A DNA stretch of 64,000 nt from positions 86,011 to 150,010 of the forward strand of contig CAJODR010000009.1 in NCBI GenBank assembly GCA_905233275.1, given 5' to 3'. The DNA comes from an uncultured Bacteroidales bacterium. GTDB lineage: Bacteria > Bacteroidota > Bacteroidia > Bacteroidales > UBA932. A program made the position numbers and the translations under genes. Under the pieces are notes generated by a model, which did no database searches, was not told the DNA's origin, and worked only from the letters and a program-made list of their open reading frames with translations. How positions within the stretch are numbered: the stretch's first letter is position 1; every line of letters starts with the position of its first letter. Shown here one piece after another: positions 7,483 through 16,431 of this stretch.

Positions 7483-10400
7483 ATGACATTCTCCGAATAT
7501 AACGGACTCAATCTTGTTGGAATAGGGGCTGAAATCCTCGAAAAGTGGAAAGCCTCCGACGCATTCCGCACTTCCATGGCCCTGAGGGAGGGCGCACCGG
7601 AGTTCATATTCTTCGAAGGACCCCCTTCTGCCAACGGCATGCCCGGCATCCACCACGTGATGGCGCGCTCCATCAAGGACGCCGTCTGCCGCTACAAGAC
7701 CCAGACCGGATATCTCGTACGCCGCCGTGCAGGTTGGGACACCCACGGCCTCCCCGTCGAGCTCGGAGTCGAAAAGAAACTCGGCATCACCAAGGCCGAC
7801 ATCGGCACCAAAGTCTCTGTCGACGAGTACAATGCCGCCTGCCGCCGCGAAGTGATGAAATACACCCGCGAATGGGTGGCCCTCACCGAGCGTATCGGCT
7901 ACTGGGTCGACATGGACGATCCGTACATCACTTACGACAACAGATACATCGAGACCCTCTGGTACCTCCTCAAGAAGATATACAACAAGGGCCTCCTCTA
8001 CAAGGGATACACCATCCAGCCCTATTCGCCGACCGACGGCACCGGCCTCAGCTCCCACGAGCTCAACCAGCCCGGCTGCTACAAGGATGTCACCGACACC
8101 ACCGCCACGGTCCAGTTCGAAATCATCAAGGACGGCCTTTCCCAGCCGCTTTACGGCACGGAGGTATTCCCCGCATATTTCCTCGCATGGACCACGACGC
8201 CCTGGACCCTGCCGTCCAATACGGCTCTCTGCGTCGGTCCCGATATCACCTACGTCAGGGTACTGTCGTTCAATCCCTACACAGGCGAGCCCGCAGTATA
8301 CGTCCTCGCAAAGGACCTCGTCGGTGCCTGGTTCGACTCCAAGGGTGAAAACGCCCCGTTCGACGCCTATCAGAAAGGCGACAAAATCGTCCCCTGGAAG
8401 CTCCTGGAAGGCGAATTCAAAGGCTCAAGCCTCGTGGGCATCCGCTATCACCAGCTGATTCCCTGGTTCAAGCCTGTCGGCGAAGGCGCGTTCAAAGTGA
8501 TCCCCGGCGACTACGTGTCGACGGAGGAAGGTACCGGCATCGTCCACATTGCTCCGACCTTCGGTGCTGATGACAAGAGGGTGGCCGAGGCCGCCGGCGT
8601 TCCGCCCCTCATGGTAAGGGACCGCGACGGCAACATGCAGGCGCAGGTAGACCGCCAGGGCCGTTTCTTCCGCATCGAGGACATGGACCCGGAATTCGTC
8701 TCCACCAATGTAAATCCTTCATATTCAGAATATTCCGGTCGTTATGTCAAGGCCGGGTACAAGCAGTACTTCGAGCACGTTGAGGAGGAAGGCACCCTCG
8801 ACATCGACCTGTCGGTCATGATGAAAGCCGACGGCCGCGCCTTCCGCATCCAGAAGCATGTCCACAGCTATCCCCACAGCTGGAGGACCGATATGCCCGT
8901 GCTTTATTATCCGCTCGATTCGTGGTTTATCAAGGCTACTGCAGTCAAGGACCAGATGGTTGCACTCAACCGCACCATCACATGGAAGCCCGAGGCCACA
9001 GGCACCGGCCGCTTCGGCGGATGGCTCGAAAACATCCAGGACTGGAATCTCAGCCGTAGCCGCTTCTGGGGCACTCCGCTCCCTATCTGGCGCACTGAGG
9101 ACGGGAAGGAGGAGATCTGCATCGGCTCAGCCGCCGAGCTCTACGAAGAGATCGAGAAGGCTGTCGCCGCCGGCATCATGCCCTCCAATCCGCTGAAAGA
9201 CAAAGGTTTCGATCCCAAGGATGAAAGCCTTGCCAATTTCGAGAAGATTGACCTTCACCGTCCATACGTGGACGATATATTCCTCGTGTCTCCGACGGGC
9301 CGCAAGATGATCCGCGAGACCGACCTCATCGACGTTTGGTTTGATTCCGGCGCCATGCCGTACGCCCAGGAGGGTCTCCGCGGCCTCGGCACTCCCGGAT
9401 TCGGCGCTACCGCCGACTTTATCGCTGAAGGTGTCGACCAGACACGCGGCTGGTTCTACACGCTCCACGCTATCCATACGATGGTGAGCGGCACTCCCGC
9501 CTTCAAGAGGGTGATTTCCAACGGCCTCGTCCTCGACAGCAAAGGCAACAAGATGTCCAAGCGCCTCGGCAATGCCGTCGACCCGTTCAGGGCTCTCGAC
9601 GGCTACGGCCCCGACGCCCTCCGCTGGTACATGCTCACCAACGCCGAGCCCTGGGACGACCTCAAATTCGACGAAACCAAAGTCGCGGAGGTGCGCCGCA
9701 AATTCTTCGGCACCCTCTACAACACATACGCATTCTTCGCCCGCTACGCCAATATCGACGGTTTTGATCCCGCATCCGAGGCTGTCCCCGTTGCCGAAAG
9801 GCCGGAGCTCGACCGCTGGATACTCTCTAGGCTCAACCATGTGATCGTGTCGGTAAAGGCTGCGTACGAGGATTACGATGTCAAGTCCGCCGGCCGCATC
9901 CTGGAGTCATTCGTCTGCGACGAAGTCTCCAACTGGTACGTCAGGCTCAACCGCCAGAGGTTCTGGGCAGGTGAGATGACCGATGACAAAAAGGCGGCTT
10001 ACCAGACTCTGTATGAGGTGCTTAAGGATGTGGCAATGCTCGCTGCACCAATCGCACCGTTCTATATGGACCGTCTCTATATCGACCTCACCGGCGAGGC
10101 CTCGGTCCACTATACCCTCATGCCGGAGGCCGATACCTCACTCATCGACAGGGATGAGGAGCAGAGGATGGCCCTCGCGCAGCAGACTGTCTCGCTCGTT
10201 CTCGGTATCCGCAAGAAAGTGGCGATTCCGGTCAAGCAGCCCCTTTCGAGGCTTCTCGTTCCGGTCATTTCCGAGCGTACCCGCGAGCAGCTCTCATCCG
10301 TCCGTGACATCATTCTCTCCGAGGTGAATGTCAAGGATCTCCAGTTTATCGAGGACACCGCAGGCTTCGTCAAGCTCGGTATCAAGCCCAATTTCAAGGT

Positions 10401-10923
10401 TCTCGGCAAAGTCTACGGACCGAGGATGAAGGAGATTGCCGCAGCCATGGCGACGCTCGATGCAGCCACGATTTCCGCTATCCAGAAGGCTGAGACGGCC
10501 TCTGAGGACTATATCCTCAGTCTCCCCGGCGGCGACGTGCTCCTGCGTCCCGGCGACTACGTGATCACTTCAGAGGAAGTCAGCGGCTGGCAGGTTGCCA
10601 CCGAAGGCCCCGTCACAGTGGCCCTCGACATCGAAATCACCCCCGAGCTCCGTCTTGAAGGCATCGCCCGCGAGCTCGTCTCCAGGATCCAGAATCTCCG
10701 CAAGGACAGCGGCTTTGCAGTCACGGACCGCATCCGTACCAAAGTATTCGCCGAAGGCGGAATCATCGAGGATCTTACGGCCTCCCTTGGCCGATTCGGC
10801 GACTATGTCGCATCTCAGACTCTGTCCCTCTCTCTCGAGGCCAGGCCCGCTTCCGAAGCCGGCGACGCCCCCGAGGTCGAATGGACGGAAGGCACCATCA
10901 AAATCGAAATCAAAAAGTCATAA
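7483..10923 (+). CDS. ileS: Isoleucyl-tRNA synthetase
   Basis: Charges tRNA-Ile with isoleucine. The 1146 residues contain a HIGH-type motif as GIHH (residues 55-58 in SANGMPGIHHVMARS), WDTHGLPVE, the CP1 editing domain (TTPWTLPSNTALCVGP, GTGIVHIAPTFGADD), the synthetase signature DQTRGWFYTLHAI, KMSKR at 690-694 and the anticodon-binding region (SNWYVRLNRQRFW). The length is above the roughly 930 residues of Escherichia coli IleS and fits the long, eukaryote-like group. dksA-like and lspA genes follow closely in the same direction. Confidence 0.98.
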   Translation: MTFSEYNGLNLVGIGAEILEKWKASDAFRTSMALREGAPEFIFFEGPPSANGMPGIHHVMARSIKDAVCRYKTQTGYLVRRRAGWDTHGLPVELGVEKKLGITKADIGTKVSVDEYNAACRREVMKYTREWVALTERIGYWVDMDDPYITYDNRYIETLWYLLKKIYNKGLLYKGYTIQPYSPTDGTGLSSHELNQPGCYKDVTDTTATVQFEIIKDGLSQPLYGTEVFPAYFLAWTTTPWTLPSNTALCVGPDITYVRVLSFNPYTGEPAVYVLAKDLVGAWFDSKGENAPFDAYQKGDKIVPWKLLEGEFKGSSLVGIRYHQLIPWFKPVGEGAFKVIPGDYVSTEEGTGIVHIAPTFGADDKRVAEAAGVPPLMVRDRDGNMQAQVDRQGRFFRIEDMDPEFVSTNVNPSYSEYSGRYVKAGYKQYFEHVEEEGTLDIDLSVMMKADGRAFRIQKHVHSYPHSWRTDMPVLYYPLDSWFIKATAVKDQMVALNRTITWKPEATGTGRFGGWLENIQDWNLSRSRFWGTPLPIWRTEDGKEEICIGSAAELYEEIEKAVAAGIMPSNPLKDKGFDPKDESLANFEKIDLHRPYVDDIFLVSPTGRKMIRETDLIDVWFDSGAMPYAQEGLRGLGTPGFGATADFIAEGVDQTRGWFYTLHAIHTMVSGTPAFKRVISNGLVLDSKGNKMSKRLGNAVDPFRALDGYGPDALRWYMLTNAEPWDDLKFDETKVAEVRRKFFGTLYNTYAFFARYANIDGFDPASEAVPVAERPELDRWILSRLNHVIVSVKAAYEDYDVKSAGRILESFVCDEVSNWYVRLNRQRFWAGEMTDDKKAAYQTLYEVLKDVAMLAAPIAPFYMDRLYIDLTGEASVHYTLMPEADTSLIDRDEEQRMALAQQTVSLVLGIRKKVAIPVKQPLSRLLVPVISERTREQLSSVRDIILSEVNVKDLQFIEDTAGFVKLGIKPNFKVLGKVYGPRMKEIAAAMATLDAATISAIQKAETASEDYILSLPGGDVLLRPGDYVITSEEVSGWQVATEGPVTVALDIEITPELRLEGIARELVSRIQNLRKDSGFAVTDRIRTKVFAEGGIIEDLTASLGRFGDYVASQTLSLSLEARPASEAGDAPEVEWTEGTIKIEIKKS

Positions 10924-10929
10924 GTGAAT

Positions 10930-11349
10930 ATGGAAGAAAATGTCAAACCCGTTGCTCCGGAAAAGACCCGCTACAGCGATGAGGAGCTCGAAGAATTCCG
11001 TGCCATCATCATCGAGATGCTCGATAAGGCAAAGAAGGAGTACAAGACCCTCCGCCAGGTCGTGATGCACAACGGCAGCAACGACATCGAGGATACGGCC
11101 CCTACATTCAAGACTGTCGAGGACGACGGCGCCTTCCAGCTTTCCAAGGAAGAAGCCAGCCAGCTCGCCCAGCGCCAGTACAAGTTCATCCAGAACCTTG
11201 AGGCCGCCCTCGCCCGCATCGAGAACAAGACATACGGCATCTGCCGCGTCACAGGCAAGCTTATCCCCAAGGAGCGCCTCCGCCTTGTCCCTCACGCCAC
11301 CCTGACAGTCGAGGCCAAGGAAATGCTCGCCCGCATGGGCAAGAATTGA
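10930..11349 (+). CDS. TraR/DksA-family zinc-finger-like protein
   Basis: The 139-residue protein has an N-terminal helical coiled-coil part, then the DksA-type segment ALARIENKTYGICRVTGKLIPKERLRLVPHA. DksA proteins bind the RNA polymerase secondary channel. Only one Cys of the classical four-Cys zinc finger is evident, a common feature of the short Bacteroidetes members as I recall them. A GTG at 10924 is an alternative start, but ATG at 10930 is preferred. Its stop TGA overlaps the lspA ATG by one base. Confidence 0.88.
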   Translation: MEENVKPVAPEKTRYSDEELEEFRAIIIEMLDKAKKEYKTLRQVVMHNGSNDIEDTAPTFKTVEDDGAFQLSKEEASQLAQRQYKFIQNLEAALARIENKTYGICRVTGKLIPKERLRLVPHATLTVEAKEMLARMGKN

Positions 11350-11951
11350 TGGCCCGCCGCAAGAATACAGGCTGGTGGCTCCTCGGTCTTGGTGCCCTTC
11401 TCGTCATCATAGACCAGGTGTTCAAAGTCTCTGTCAAGACATCGTTCACGCTCAATGAAAGCGTGAACGTACTTGGCAGCTGGTTCCGCCTGTCATTCGT
11501 CGAAAATCCGGGATTCGCCTTCGGTCTCAGCTTCGGCGGGACGTTCGGAAAAGTGTGTCTCACTCTGTTCCGATTCGTCCTTTTCGGCGTGCTGGTGTGG
11601 TGGATCCATTCCCTCATCAAAAAGAACAAAGCCCCCAACGGGGTGCTCATCGGGCTTACGCTAATCACTGCCGGTGCATTCGGCAATATCATCGACTGCG
11701 TACTCTACGGCCAGATTTTCTCGGAGTCTACCATGACTCAGGTGGCCACTTTCGGCGGCTCCTACGCCCCGGTCATGCTCGGCAAGGTGGTCGACATGTT
11801 CTACTTCCCGCTCTGGACCTGGCCCGACTGGGTCCCCTGGCTGGGCGGCCACATATTCTTCGAGCCCGTATTCAATTTCGCCGACAGCTGTGTCACCGTC
11901 GGCGCGATCTACCTGATTATCTTCCACTGGCGCTTCTTCGCCAAGGATTAA
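11349..11951 (+). CDS. lspA: Lipoprotein signal peptidase (signal peptidase II)
   Basis: Inner-membrane aspartic protease that removes signal peptides from prolipoproteins. The 200 residues form several hydrophobic helices with LVIIDQVFKV, VENPGFAFGLSF, the GAFGNIIDCVLYG motif with the first catalytic Asp, VVDMFYFP, and FNFADSCVTVG with the second catalytic Asp. The ATG overlaps the upstream stop (TGATG), so translation is probably coupled. Many lipoproteins in this window would be its substrates. Confidence 0.95.
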   Translation: MARRKNTGWWLLGLGALLVIIDQVFKVSVKTSFTLNESVNVLGSWFRLSFVENPGFAFGLSFGGTFGKVCLTLFRFVLFGVLVWWIHSLIKKNKAPNGVLIGLTLITAGAFGNIIDCVLYGQIFSESTMTQVATFGGSYAPVMLGKVVDMFYFPLWTWPDWVPWLGGHIFFEPVFNFADSCVTVGAIYLIIFHWRFFAKD

Positions 11952-11954
11952 TAT

Positions 11955-13214
11955 CTAAACTTTTACTTTAGGAATGTCCTCCCAGAGCGTTGTGTAATGG
12001 GGGGATTGGTGTTCCCGTGCGCTCTGGACATGCCCGTCGCCCTGGACCCCGAACAGGACTGCGCCCTGCCCGAAAGTCGCGTTGAGGGTGTCGAGGGTCG
12101 ACGACAGCCTCCGTTCCTTTTCGAGTGCCGCCTCATCGGCGAATATCGACCCGACGCTGTCCCTCTCGGCCATCAGCTTCAGGAACACGACTCCGGCCTT
12201 CTTGTATCCGAATCCGTTGCGGTACAGTTCCCTCGTTGCACCAACTGCCGCGCTGACTATTGCCCTGTGATCGGAAGTGCCGTCAGGGAATGTCACGAGC
12301 GAGTTCCCGTGCGTCTGCGGGGCATTTTCCTTGAAGCGGTTGGTCACCGCGAATACCGCCATCTCGAGGCATAGCGACTTCTGATGGCGAAGCTTGACTG
12401 CCGCCGATGCAGCAAAATTGGCAATCTGCTCCGACAGCGGTGCCAGCTCGGTAATCTCCGAAGCGAAACTCCTTGAGACGCAAATGCTCTGCTTGGCTTC
12501 GACGATATCCTCGAACTCAATGCACGGAATTCCGCGCAGCTCCTGCCACGTCCTCAGCCCCGGAAGGGCGAATTGTTTCCTGACCGCTATCTCCGGCAGC
12601 TGCGTATACTCCCACGCCGTACGTATGCCGCTGTCAGTGAGTTTTTTAGCGCTTCTGCGCCCAATCCCCCAGACATCCCCGACGGGGAATGTCCTCAGCA
12701 CCTTCTCCACATCCTCCTGGCGGTGCATATAGCAGCCTCCCTGCAGTTTCGGATACTGCTTGCACAGTTTGGAGGCTATCTTGGCGAGGGTCTTTGTCGG
12801 CGCGATTCCCACGGATACGGGGATGGCGGTAAGTTTCCGGCACCTGGCCGAAAGGTCCTTGGCGAAGCGGTCAAAATCCACGTCCATTCCCCGTAGGTCG
12901 AGGAATGCTTCATCAATGGAATAGACTTCGACGGAAGGCGCCGCCTCGCGGAGCACCGCCTGTACCCTCCGGGACATGTCGCCGTAGAGTGCGAAATTGG
13001 AGGAGAATACGGCGACGTTATTCTTCTCGACTATATTCCTTATTTTAAAATAGGGGTCGCCCATTTTGATGCCGAGCGCCTTGGCTTCGTTGGAACGGGC
13101 CACCGCGCATCCGTCATTGTTGGACAGCACGATGACCGGCCGTCCGTTCAGTTCCGGACGGAAAACCCTTTCGCACGAGGCGAAAAAATTGTTGCAATCG
13201 GCAAGGGCAAACAT
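11955..13214 (-). CDS. umuC: Y-family DNA polymerase, UmuC type
   Basis: Error-prone translesion polymerase subunit. The 419 residues begin MFALADCNNFFASCERVF with catalytic Asp6, then VIVLSNNDGCAVARSNEAKALGI, the YSIDEAFLDL motif (D101, E102), SVGIAPTKTLAKIAS and the GIGRRSAKKL helix-hairpin-helix. The little-finger/UmuC-specific C-terminus continues to the end. The start is the ATG immediately before ALADCNNF; longer reading is possible but lies across its promoter. The partner umuD-like gene lies on the same strand about 2.6 kb upstream, separated by a GH3 gene on the other strand. Confidence 0.94.
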   Translation of the reverse strand: MFALADCNNFFASCERVFRPELNGRPVIVLSNNDGCAVARSNEAKALGIKMGDPYFKIRNIVEKNNVAVFSSNFALYGDMSRRVQAVLREAAPSVEVYSIDEAFLDLRGMDVDFDRFAKDLSARCRKLTAIPVSVGIAPTKTLAKIASKLCKQYPKLQGGCYMHRQEDVEKVLRTFPVGDVWGIGRRSAKKLTDSGIRTAWEYTQLPEIAVRKQFALPGLRTWQELRGIPCIEFEDIVEAKQSICVSRSFASEITELAPLSEQIANFAASAAVKLRHQKSLCLEMAVFAVTNRFKENAPQTHGNSLVTFPDGTSDHRAIVSAAVGATRELYRNGFGYKKAGVVFLKLMAERDSVGSIFADEAALEKERRLSSTLDTLNATFGQGAVLFGVQGDGHVQSAREHQSPHYTTLWEDIPKVKV

Positions 13215-13216
13215 TC

Positions 13217-13233
13217 CGGTAGCAAATATACCG
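13217..13233. promoter_or_regulatory. Inverted repeat covering the umuC promoter
   Basis: CGGTA-N7-TACCG is a perfect 5+5 inverted repeat. It spans the reverse-strand -7 box TATATTTG at 13223-13230, which lies 8 bp before the umuC ATG. Position and symmetry suggest a repressor operator; the repressor is not identified. Confidence 0.4.
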
Positions 13234-13242
13234 AAATTTGTG

Positions 13243-13250
13243 TAGATTTG
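13243..13250 (+). promoter_or_regulatory. Candidate -7 box for the GH3 gene
   Basis: TAGATTTG matches TAnnTTTG, 15 bp before the ATG, and faces away from the umuC promoter. Confidence 0.45.
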
Positions 13251-13265
13251 TAAAAATTGCCTGAT

Positions 13266-15789
13266 ATGAAACGTCTCCTGTTTCTTCTTGCTGCCACTGC
13301 GCTGCTTGCTGCGTGCGATTCTTCCGTTTATACTGAAACTGTCTGTGACGGATTCAATACCGTCGTCCAGAGGGATGGACCGGTGCTCGGCTATAGCCCG
13401 GCGTCCGGGGTGACCATCCTCACAGTGGACGGCAAGGCCTTCAAGGACCTCAACCGCAACGGTAAACTGGATCCATACGAGGACTGGAGGCTGACTCCGG
13501 AAGAGCGTGCCGCTGACCTTGCCGGACAGCTTTCGGTGGAGGAGATTTCCGGTCTTCTCATCTGCAGCAACCATCAGGCGATTCCGTCCGAGGGCAGGGG
13601 AGTGACCACCCCGGAAGTGGAACTGACCGATGCGCAGAAGGAACTGATGCGTAAGCCTTCATTCGTCAGGGCCCTGCGCAATTTCTTCCAGGCATCGTGG
13701 AACGGGGAGCCTTATCCCGAGTCCATCGATATGTCGGAGCTGACACCCGAAGAGAAAGAATATCTGTCTGACGAAAAGACGATTACGGCATTCGTCGCCT
13801 ATATGATGGAGAGGACGGGCTCGGTGCAGAGTTATGGCGGCAAGACGCTCAAGGACAGCGGTGCGGCACATTGGGACATGACCGACCAGCAGAAGAAATT
13901 CCTCGGAGAGGACCAGATTAGGGGGATTCTCATAACTTCGGTGGAGAGTCCGGAGGTGGCCGCGAAATGGAACAATACCGTCCAGGCTTACGTTGAGGGC
14001 ATAGGGCACGGCGTCCCGGTGACCATCCATTCCGATCCGAGGCACAGCGCGCCTTCAGAACTGGAATTCTACGCCGGGAGCGGCGGGACTATTTCCCGCT
14101 GGCCGACTTCGCTCGGAATGGCGGCGACATTCGACCCGGAGGTCGTCAGGAGGCATGGCGAGATTGCGTCAATAGAGTACCGGGCGCTCGGTATCACCAC
14201 GGCGCTGAGTCCGCAGGTGGATATTGCCACGGAACCGCGCTGGTGGCGTTTTGACGGCACTTTCGGCGAGGATCCCGAACTGTCGACGGACATGGCAAGG
14301 GCATACTGCGACGGCTTCCAGACGAGCTCCGTAGGCAAGCGAATCAGCGGCGCCTGGGGTTGGGAAAGCGTTAATGCAATGCCCAAGCACTGGTTCGGTT
14401 ACGGTGCCCAGGAGGGGGGCCGCGACAGCCATTTCGCCAACGGCAAATATGCCGTCTATCCGGGCGACAATCTAGAAATGCATCTGAGGCCTTTTGTCGA
14501 GGGTGCCTTCAATCTCTCCGGCGGCACCGTCAGCGCTTCGGCCCTAATGCCGACATACTCCATACTCTGGATGCAGGATCCTTCAGGGGAGAATGTCGGC
14601 GCGGCATTCTCCGAATGGTGCATAGGTGAGAAGCTTCGCCGCGAGGCCGGATTCGACGGAGTCGTGTGTACCGACTGGGGGATTACTCTGGACAATACGG
14701 CAGTGGATTATACCGGCGGCGGCGAACCCTGGGGCGTCGAGGACCTGACGGTTGTGGAGCGGCACCTGAAGCTGTTCCGTGCGGGTGTGGACCAGATCGG
14801 CGGCATCAATTATTCGGACGCCGTCCGTGGGGCTTACGCCGAATGGGCTCGCGAGGAGGGTGAGGAAAGCGCCTCCAAACGCTTCCGCGAATCGGCTTAT
14901 CGCCTGCTGCTCAATATGTTCCGCACTGGGCTCTTCGAGAATCCCTACCTCGATCCGTCGCAAACCGTCGAGACTGTCGGCAAGCCGGAATTCATGCAGG
15001 AAGGATATGACGCGCAGCTTCGCAGCCTCGTTCTTCTGAAGAATAGCGGCAATTCGGTGCTTCCGGTGACGGATCGTTTGAAAGTGTACTTCCCGAAGCG
15101 CCATTTCCCGCCGATTCCCGGGCTCTGGGGCGGCATGTCCGAGGACCATACGGACTATCCGATGGATCCTTCGCTTGTGGCGAAATACTATGATATAGTG
15201 GATACTCCGGAAGAGGCTGATTTCGCGCTCGTGGAGATCTGGGGGCCCGCTATCAGCGTCGGCTGGGATGCCGCAGACGTCAAGAAGGGTGGCAACGGAT
15301 ACGTACCAATCAGCCTTCAGTATGAGCCCTATACCGCGCGAAACGCACGGGCTGTCAGTATCGCCGGTGGACATCACACAGAAAGCTTCACCAACCGTTC
15401 GTACAAGGGAAAGACCGTGACCACGCGCAACTATGACGATCTCCTTCTGGTGCGTGAGACCAAAAAGGCTATGGGAGACAAACCTGTGGTGGTTGTCCTC
15501 TGTCTCGACAAACCTGCGGTCCTCAAGGAAATAGAGCCTCTCGCAGATGCGATACTCGTATCATTCGGCGTGCAGAACCAGGCGGTCCTGGACGTCCTCA
15601 GCGGCAAGGCCGAGCCTTCCGGACTGCTCCCGATGCAGCTTCCCGCCGGAGACTGTTGAGACACAGAAGGAGGACGTCCCGCACGACATGATTCCCTACT
15701 GTGATTCAGAAGGCCACAAATACGATTTCGCCTTCGGTCTCAACTGGAAAGGCGTGATTGAAGACGAAAGGGTTAAGAAGTATCGGTAA
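13266..15789 (+). pseudogene. Glycoside hydrolase family 3 lipoprotein with a 3' frameshift
   Basis: Signal peptide with lipobox LLAAC, then a GH3 catalytic domain (DRNGNGKLDPYEDWR-like KDLNRNGKLDPYEDWR, TALSPQVDIATEPRWWRFDGTFGEDP, nucleophile region VVCTDWG with Asp470) and a GH3 C-terminal domain. The initial frame stops at 15657-15659 after LPMQLPAGDC. The +1 frame continues with ETVETQKEDVPHDM and DSEGHKYDFAFGLNWKGV, the normal end of such enzymes, to a stop at 15787-15789. Total length is 3n+1, so one inserted base near 15650 explains it. Only about 44 residues are lost, so activity could survive. Likely an exported beta-glucosidase or relative; the substrate is unknown. It sits antiparallel between umuD and umuC. 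Confidence 0.8.
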
Positions 15790-16221
15790 TTAATTGGCTT
15801 TCTTTATTATCCAGGTGACGACGCCCCAGACGGCGAATTCGTCGCTTGGGAGCACTTCGATCGGCTTGTAGCGCTTGTCGCCAGCATTGGCCGGGAGGAG
15901 CCGGATCTTGCCGGGAGCGATTTCGACGCGCTTTACCGTGTATTCTCCGTCCAGGAAACAGACGGCCTTGCAGCCGTTTGTGGGCTCGACTGCTCGGTCT
16001 ACGACGAGGATGTCGCCCTCGTCCATTCCGGCGTCCACCATCGAGACGCCGTCCACCCTGAAAAAGAATGTCGACGCCTTGTGGCGAACCAGAAGTGCCT
16101 GAAGATCAAGTTTTTCCCTGACATCCTCGGCGGGGGAGGGGAATCCTGCCTTGATATCTCCGACCATCAGGCCGTCCAGCGACATCTCCTCTTCAGGAGA
16201 ATATGGTTGAAACTGTTGCAT
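15790..16221 (-). CDS. umuD: UmuD-type S24 peptidase (LexA-like SOS mutagenesis protein)
   Basis: The 143-residue protein has the self-cleavage site KAGFPSP (Ala25-Gly26), the catalytic Ser60 in GVSMVDAGMDEGD and the general-base Lys97 in YTVKRVEI. It lacks an N-terminal HTH, which separates UmuD from LexA. Cleaved UmuD' activates UmuC for translesion synthesis. Its stop abuts the reconstructed GH3 stop with no spacer. A perfect TATCTTTG lies 7 bp before the ATG. Confidence 0.93.
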   Translation of the reverse strand: MQQFQPYSPEEEMSLDGLMVGDIKAGFPSPAEDVREKLDLQALLVRHKASTFFFRVDGVSMVDAGMDEGDILVVDRAVEPTNGCKAVCFLDGEYTVKRVEIAPGKIRLLPANAGDKRYKPIEVLPSDEFAVWGVVTWIIKKAN

Positions 16222-16228
16222 GATTGGA

Positions 16229-16236
16229 CAAAGATA
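16229..16236 (-). promoter_or_regulatory. -7 box of umuD
   Basis: The reverse strand reads TATCTTTG only 7 bp from the start codon, predicting an almost leaderless transcript. No clear -33 TTG. Confidence 0.55.
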
Positions 16237-16247
16237 GTAATAATTCG

Positions 16248-16415
16248 TCAGTAGACGTAGTTTATTGCGTACCAGACGGCGACGAATTCTTCGATGGAAA
16301 GGTAACCGTCGAATGAGAACATGATGTCGCTGCTCCAGGAAGAATCGCCCTTATAAACCCGGTCGCCACTGACAAGGGAGATTGCATAGATACTTGGCTT
16401 TCTGAAAGAGATTCG
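16248..16415 (-). pseudogene. Possible relic of a coding sequence
   Basis: An open reverse frame of about 55 codons runs from a TAG at 16416-16418 to a TGA at 16248-16250. It reads YAISLVSGDRVYKGDSSW and, later, FDGYLSIEEFVAVWYAINYVY, with amino-acid composition like a real protein end. It has no suitable start except a late ATG. It may be the remnant of a gene lost from this gap. I do not recognise a family. Confidence 0.25.
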
Positions 16416-16416
16416 C

Positions 16417-16424
16417 TATTTTTG
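16417..16424 (+). promoter_or_regulatory. -7 box of the TlpA-like gene
   Basis: TATTTTTG lies 7 bp before the ATG at 16432, again implying a very short leader. Confidence 0.45.
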
Positions 16425-16431
16425 TCTCATT

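Noticed and set aside
11349..11951. Operon link between lspA and umuC
   Set aside because: They are convergent, 3 bp apart, so no cotranscription.
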